Shown here piece after piece: positions 63,303 to 64,000 of a stretch of 64,000 nt of DNA (its first letter is position 1; every line of letters starts with the position of its first letter). The stretch lies in contig NZ_BMLV01000001.1 of assembly GCF_014645495.1 (NCBI RefSeq), positions 541,996-605,995 on the forward strand, written 5' to 3'. A program made the position numbers and the translations under genes. The notes beneath the pieces are model-generated. The model searched no databases and was not told the DNA's origin. It was given only the letters and a program-made list of their open reading frames with translations. This stretch comes from Cloacibacterium rupense (GTDB lineage Bacteria > Bacteroidota > Bacteroidia > Flavobacteriales > Weeksellaceae).

Positions 63303-63611
63303 AATAAATAAATTTTAAATTAAACGTTAGAAACGAGTCGTTCTGTAATTCCCTCGAATCTCTGATGCAAAGTTGTGAGGAAGTAGAAAAAATAATCGGT
63401 ACTTACCCATTTAAATTCGTTTGTAGTCGTTTGTAAATGGATAATTTGTTGAATTTTAGTGAGTTAAATTTATAAAACAATTATAAATTCTTAATTTAAA
63501 ATTATAAAAAAACTTTTCTGAAATTAAAATCTAAGAAAAATTGACGCAAAAAGAGTAAATAAAAAAAGCTGCAAGAAATCTATTTCTTACAGCCATTAAA
63601 AACACAAATGA
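63303..63611. other. Gene-free stretch with terminator
   Basis: 309 bp. Holds the hairpin GCTGCAAGAAA (63568-63578) / TTTCTTACAGC (63583-63593), followed on the minus strand by a T-run: the terminator of the DUF2892 gene. It must also hold the ssb promoter. Nothing else was seen. Confidence 0.75.
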
Positions 63612-63797
63612 TTAATCTTCGATTCCGAATTTCTTCAATATTTTTTCCAGTAAGCACCAGTTGGTGAATGCCGATTGAAAAAGGTTAAGCCCTACAAAAC
63701 CTGTAAGGTAAAACCAGTTTTCGTTTACTTTTAGTCCTAAAATTAGGCTTAAAAGAATCATAAAACCGGCTACAGCGTGTATAATTCTTGTCTTCAT
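63612..63797 (-). CDS. DUF2892 small membrane protein
   Basis: 61 residues with two TM segments: RIIHAVAGFMILLSLILGL and WFYLTGFVGLNLFQSAFTNW, then CLLEKILKKFG. The FVGLNLFQSAFTNWC phrase is the DUF2892/YgaP-C motif, usually linked with thiosulfate or metal stress. It follows the partial gene after 7 bp, so the two are co-transcribed. Confidence 0.9.
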   Translation of the reverse strand: MKTRIIHAVAGFMILLSLILGLKVNENWFYLTGFVGLNLFQSAFTNWCLLEKILKKFGIED

Positions 63798-63804
63798 ATT
63801 TAGA

Positions 63805-64000
63805 TTATATTGATTTTTCTATGTCAAGTGTTGCTACGTGAACTTTGGATTGAAATTCTTGTTTGGCGTTGAAATTTCTTACTTTGCCACAGATTTCGTC
63901 CATTTTATCATCAGCCACAAAAGCCATGAACATTAGAGAATTGCTTTCTGTAACCTCAGAAGCAAACCAATTGTCTGCATGAGCTTCTTTGCTTTCTGCC
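63805..64000 (-). CDS. Small DUF3240/P-II-like protein (partial, 5' end outside)
   Basis: 64 codons and a TAA stop at 63805-63807; the start lies beyond the window. Readable phrases are WFASEVTESNSLMFMAF, DKMDEICGKVRNFNAKQ and KVHVATLDIEKSI. The beta-alpha-beta layout resembles DUF3240/P-II-like proteins found with metal-efflux or DUF2892 genes. Function unknown. Confidence 0.7.
   Translation of the reverse strand, partial: AESKEAHADNWFASEVTESNSLMFMAFVADDKMDEICGKVRNFNAKQEFQSKVHVATLDIEKSI

Overview
The window looks like chromosomal DNA of a low-GC Bacteroidota bacterium, most likely class Flavobacteriia and close to the Weeksellaceae (Chryseobacterium/Cloacibacterium-like). The signs are a type IX secretion C-terminal sorting domain (4994..6046), SC-type lipoprotein signals, TAnnTTTG-type promoter elements, absence of Shine-Dalgarno signals, a DUF6266 protein and Flavobacteria-type intergenic repeats. 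The taxonomic level is an inference. No rRNA, tRNA or CRISPR array was recognised.

Layout. 1-7.9 kb: the tail of a surface-type protein, then a DUF5009 (heparan-glucosaminide acetyltransferase-like) membrane protein and a GH89 alpha-N-acetylglucosaminidase, separated by four copies of a 95-bp repeat. A T9SS-sorted beta-propeller protein, a REP-associated (RAYT) transposase and two small genes follow. 8-24.8 kb: a defence island, all on the minus strand. It holds a type III restriction-modification pair (res, mod), a two-gene cassette (membrane coiled-coil protein plus DGQHR protein) apparently inserted behind a broken copy of the mod 3' end, and a tightly coupled set of GIY-YIG protein, GHKL-ATPase/nuclease, PLD-SNF2 helicase and DUF4391 protein, followed by a DUF262 protein. 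24.8-28.6 kb: a repeat-rich tract with REP-like palindrome arrays around a GIY-YIG gene, a DUF6266 gene preceded by an array of fourteen 10-bp units, an HTH gene, a 10-bp iteron-like array and a second GIY-YIG gene with a degraded active site. 28.7-31.8 kb: a deletion scar joining two gene fragments, an amidohydrolase lipoprotein and another lipoprotein. 31.8-42.5 kb: a Kdp potassium uptake locus on the minus strand. It runs sigma54-type response regulator, four tiny membrane-protein genes including kdpF, kdpA, kdpB, kdpC, a porin, a KdpD sensor lacking its kinase half, and a separate histidine kinase. 42.6-45.1 kb: dienelactone hydrolase-like protein, methyltransferase and peroxiredoxin.

45.6-55.2 kb holds a nine-gene plus-strand operon. 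Its genes encode a DUF47/PhoU-like protein; a degenerate PiT phosphate permease fused to a C-terminal HTH DNA-binding domain; an OprP-type porin; a lamin-tail-domain lipoprotein; a CYTH-like protein and a true CYTH triphosphatase-type protein; an SdiA-regulated-type beta-propeller; an SLC13 anion:sodium symporter; and an unknown membrane protein. I read it as a self-regulated phosphate/polyphosphate acquisition system whose permease has become a membrane-bound transcription factor. It is the strongest candidate here for an undescribed system.

55.2-64 kb: ordinary genes (lipocalin, pruA, FadL-type porin, methyltransferase, hisS, GNAT, short SSB, DUF2892, and a partial gene cut by the window end). 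Coordinates of hairpins beside homopolymer runs may be off by one base.
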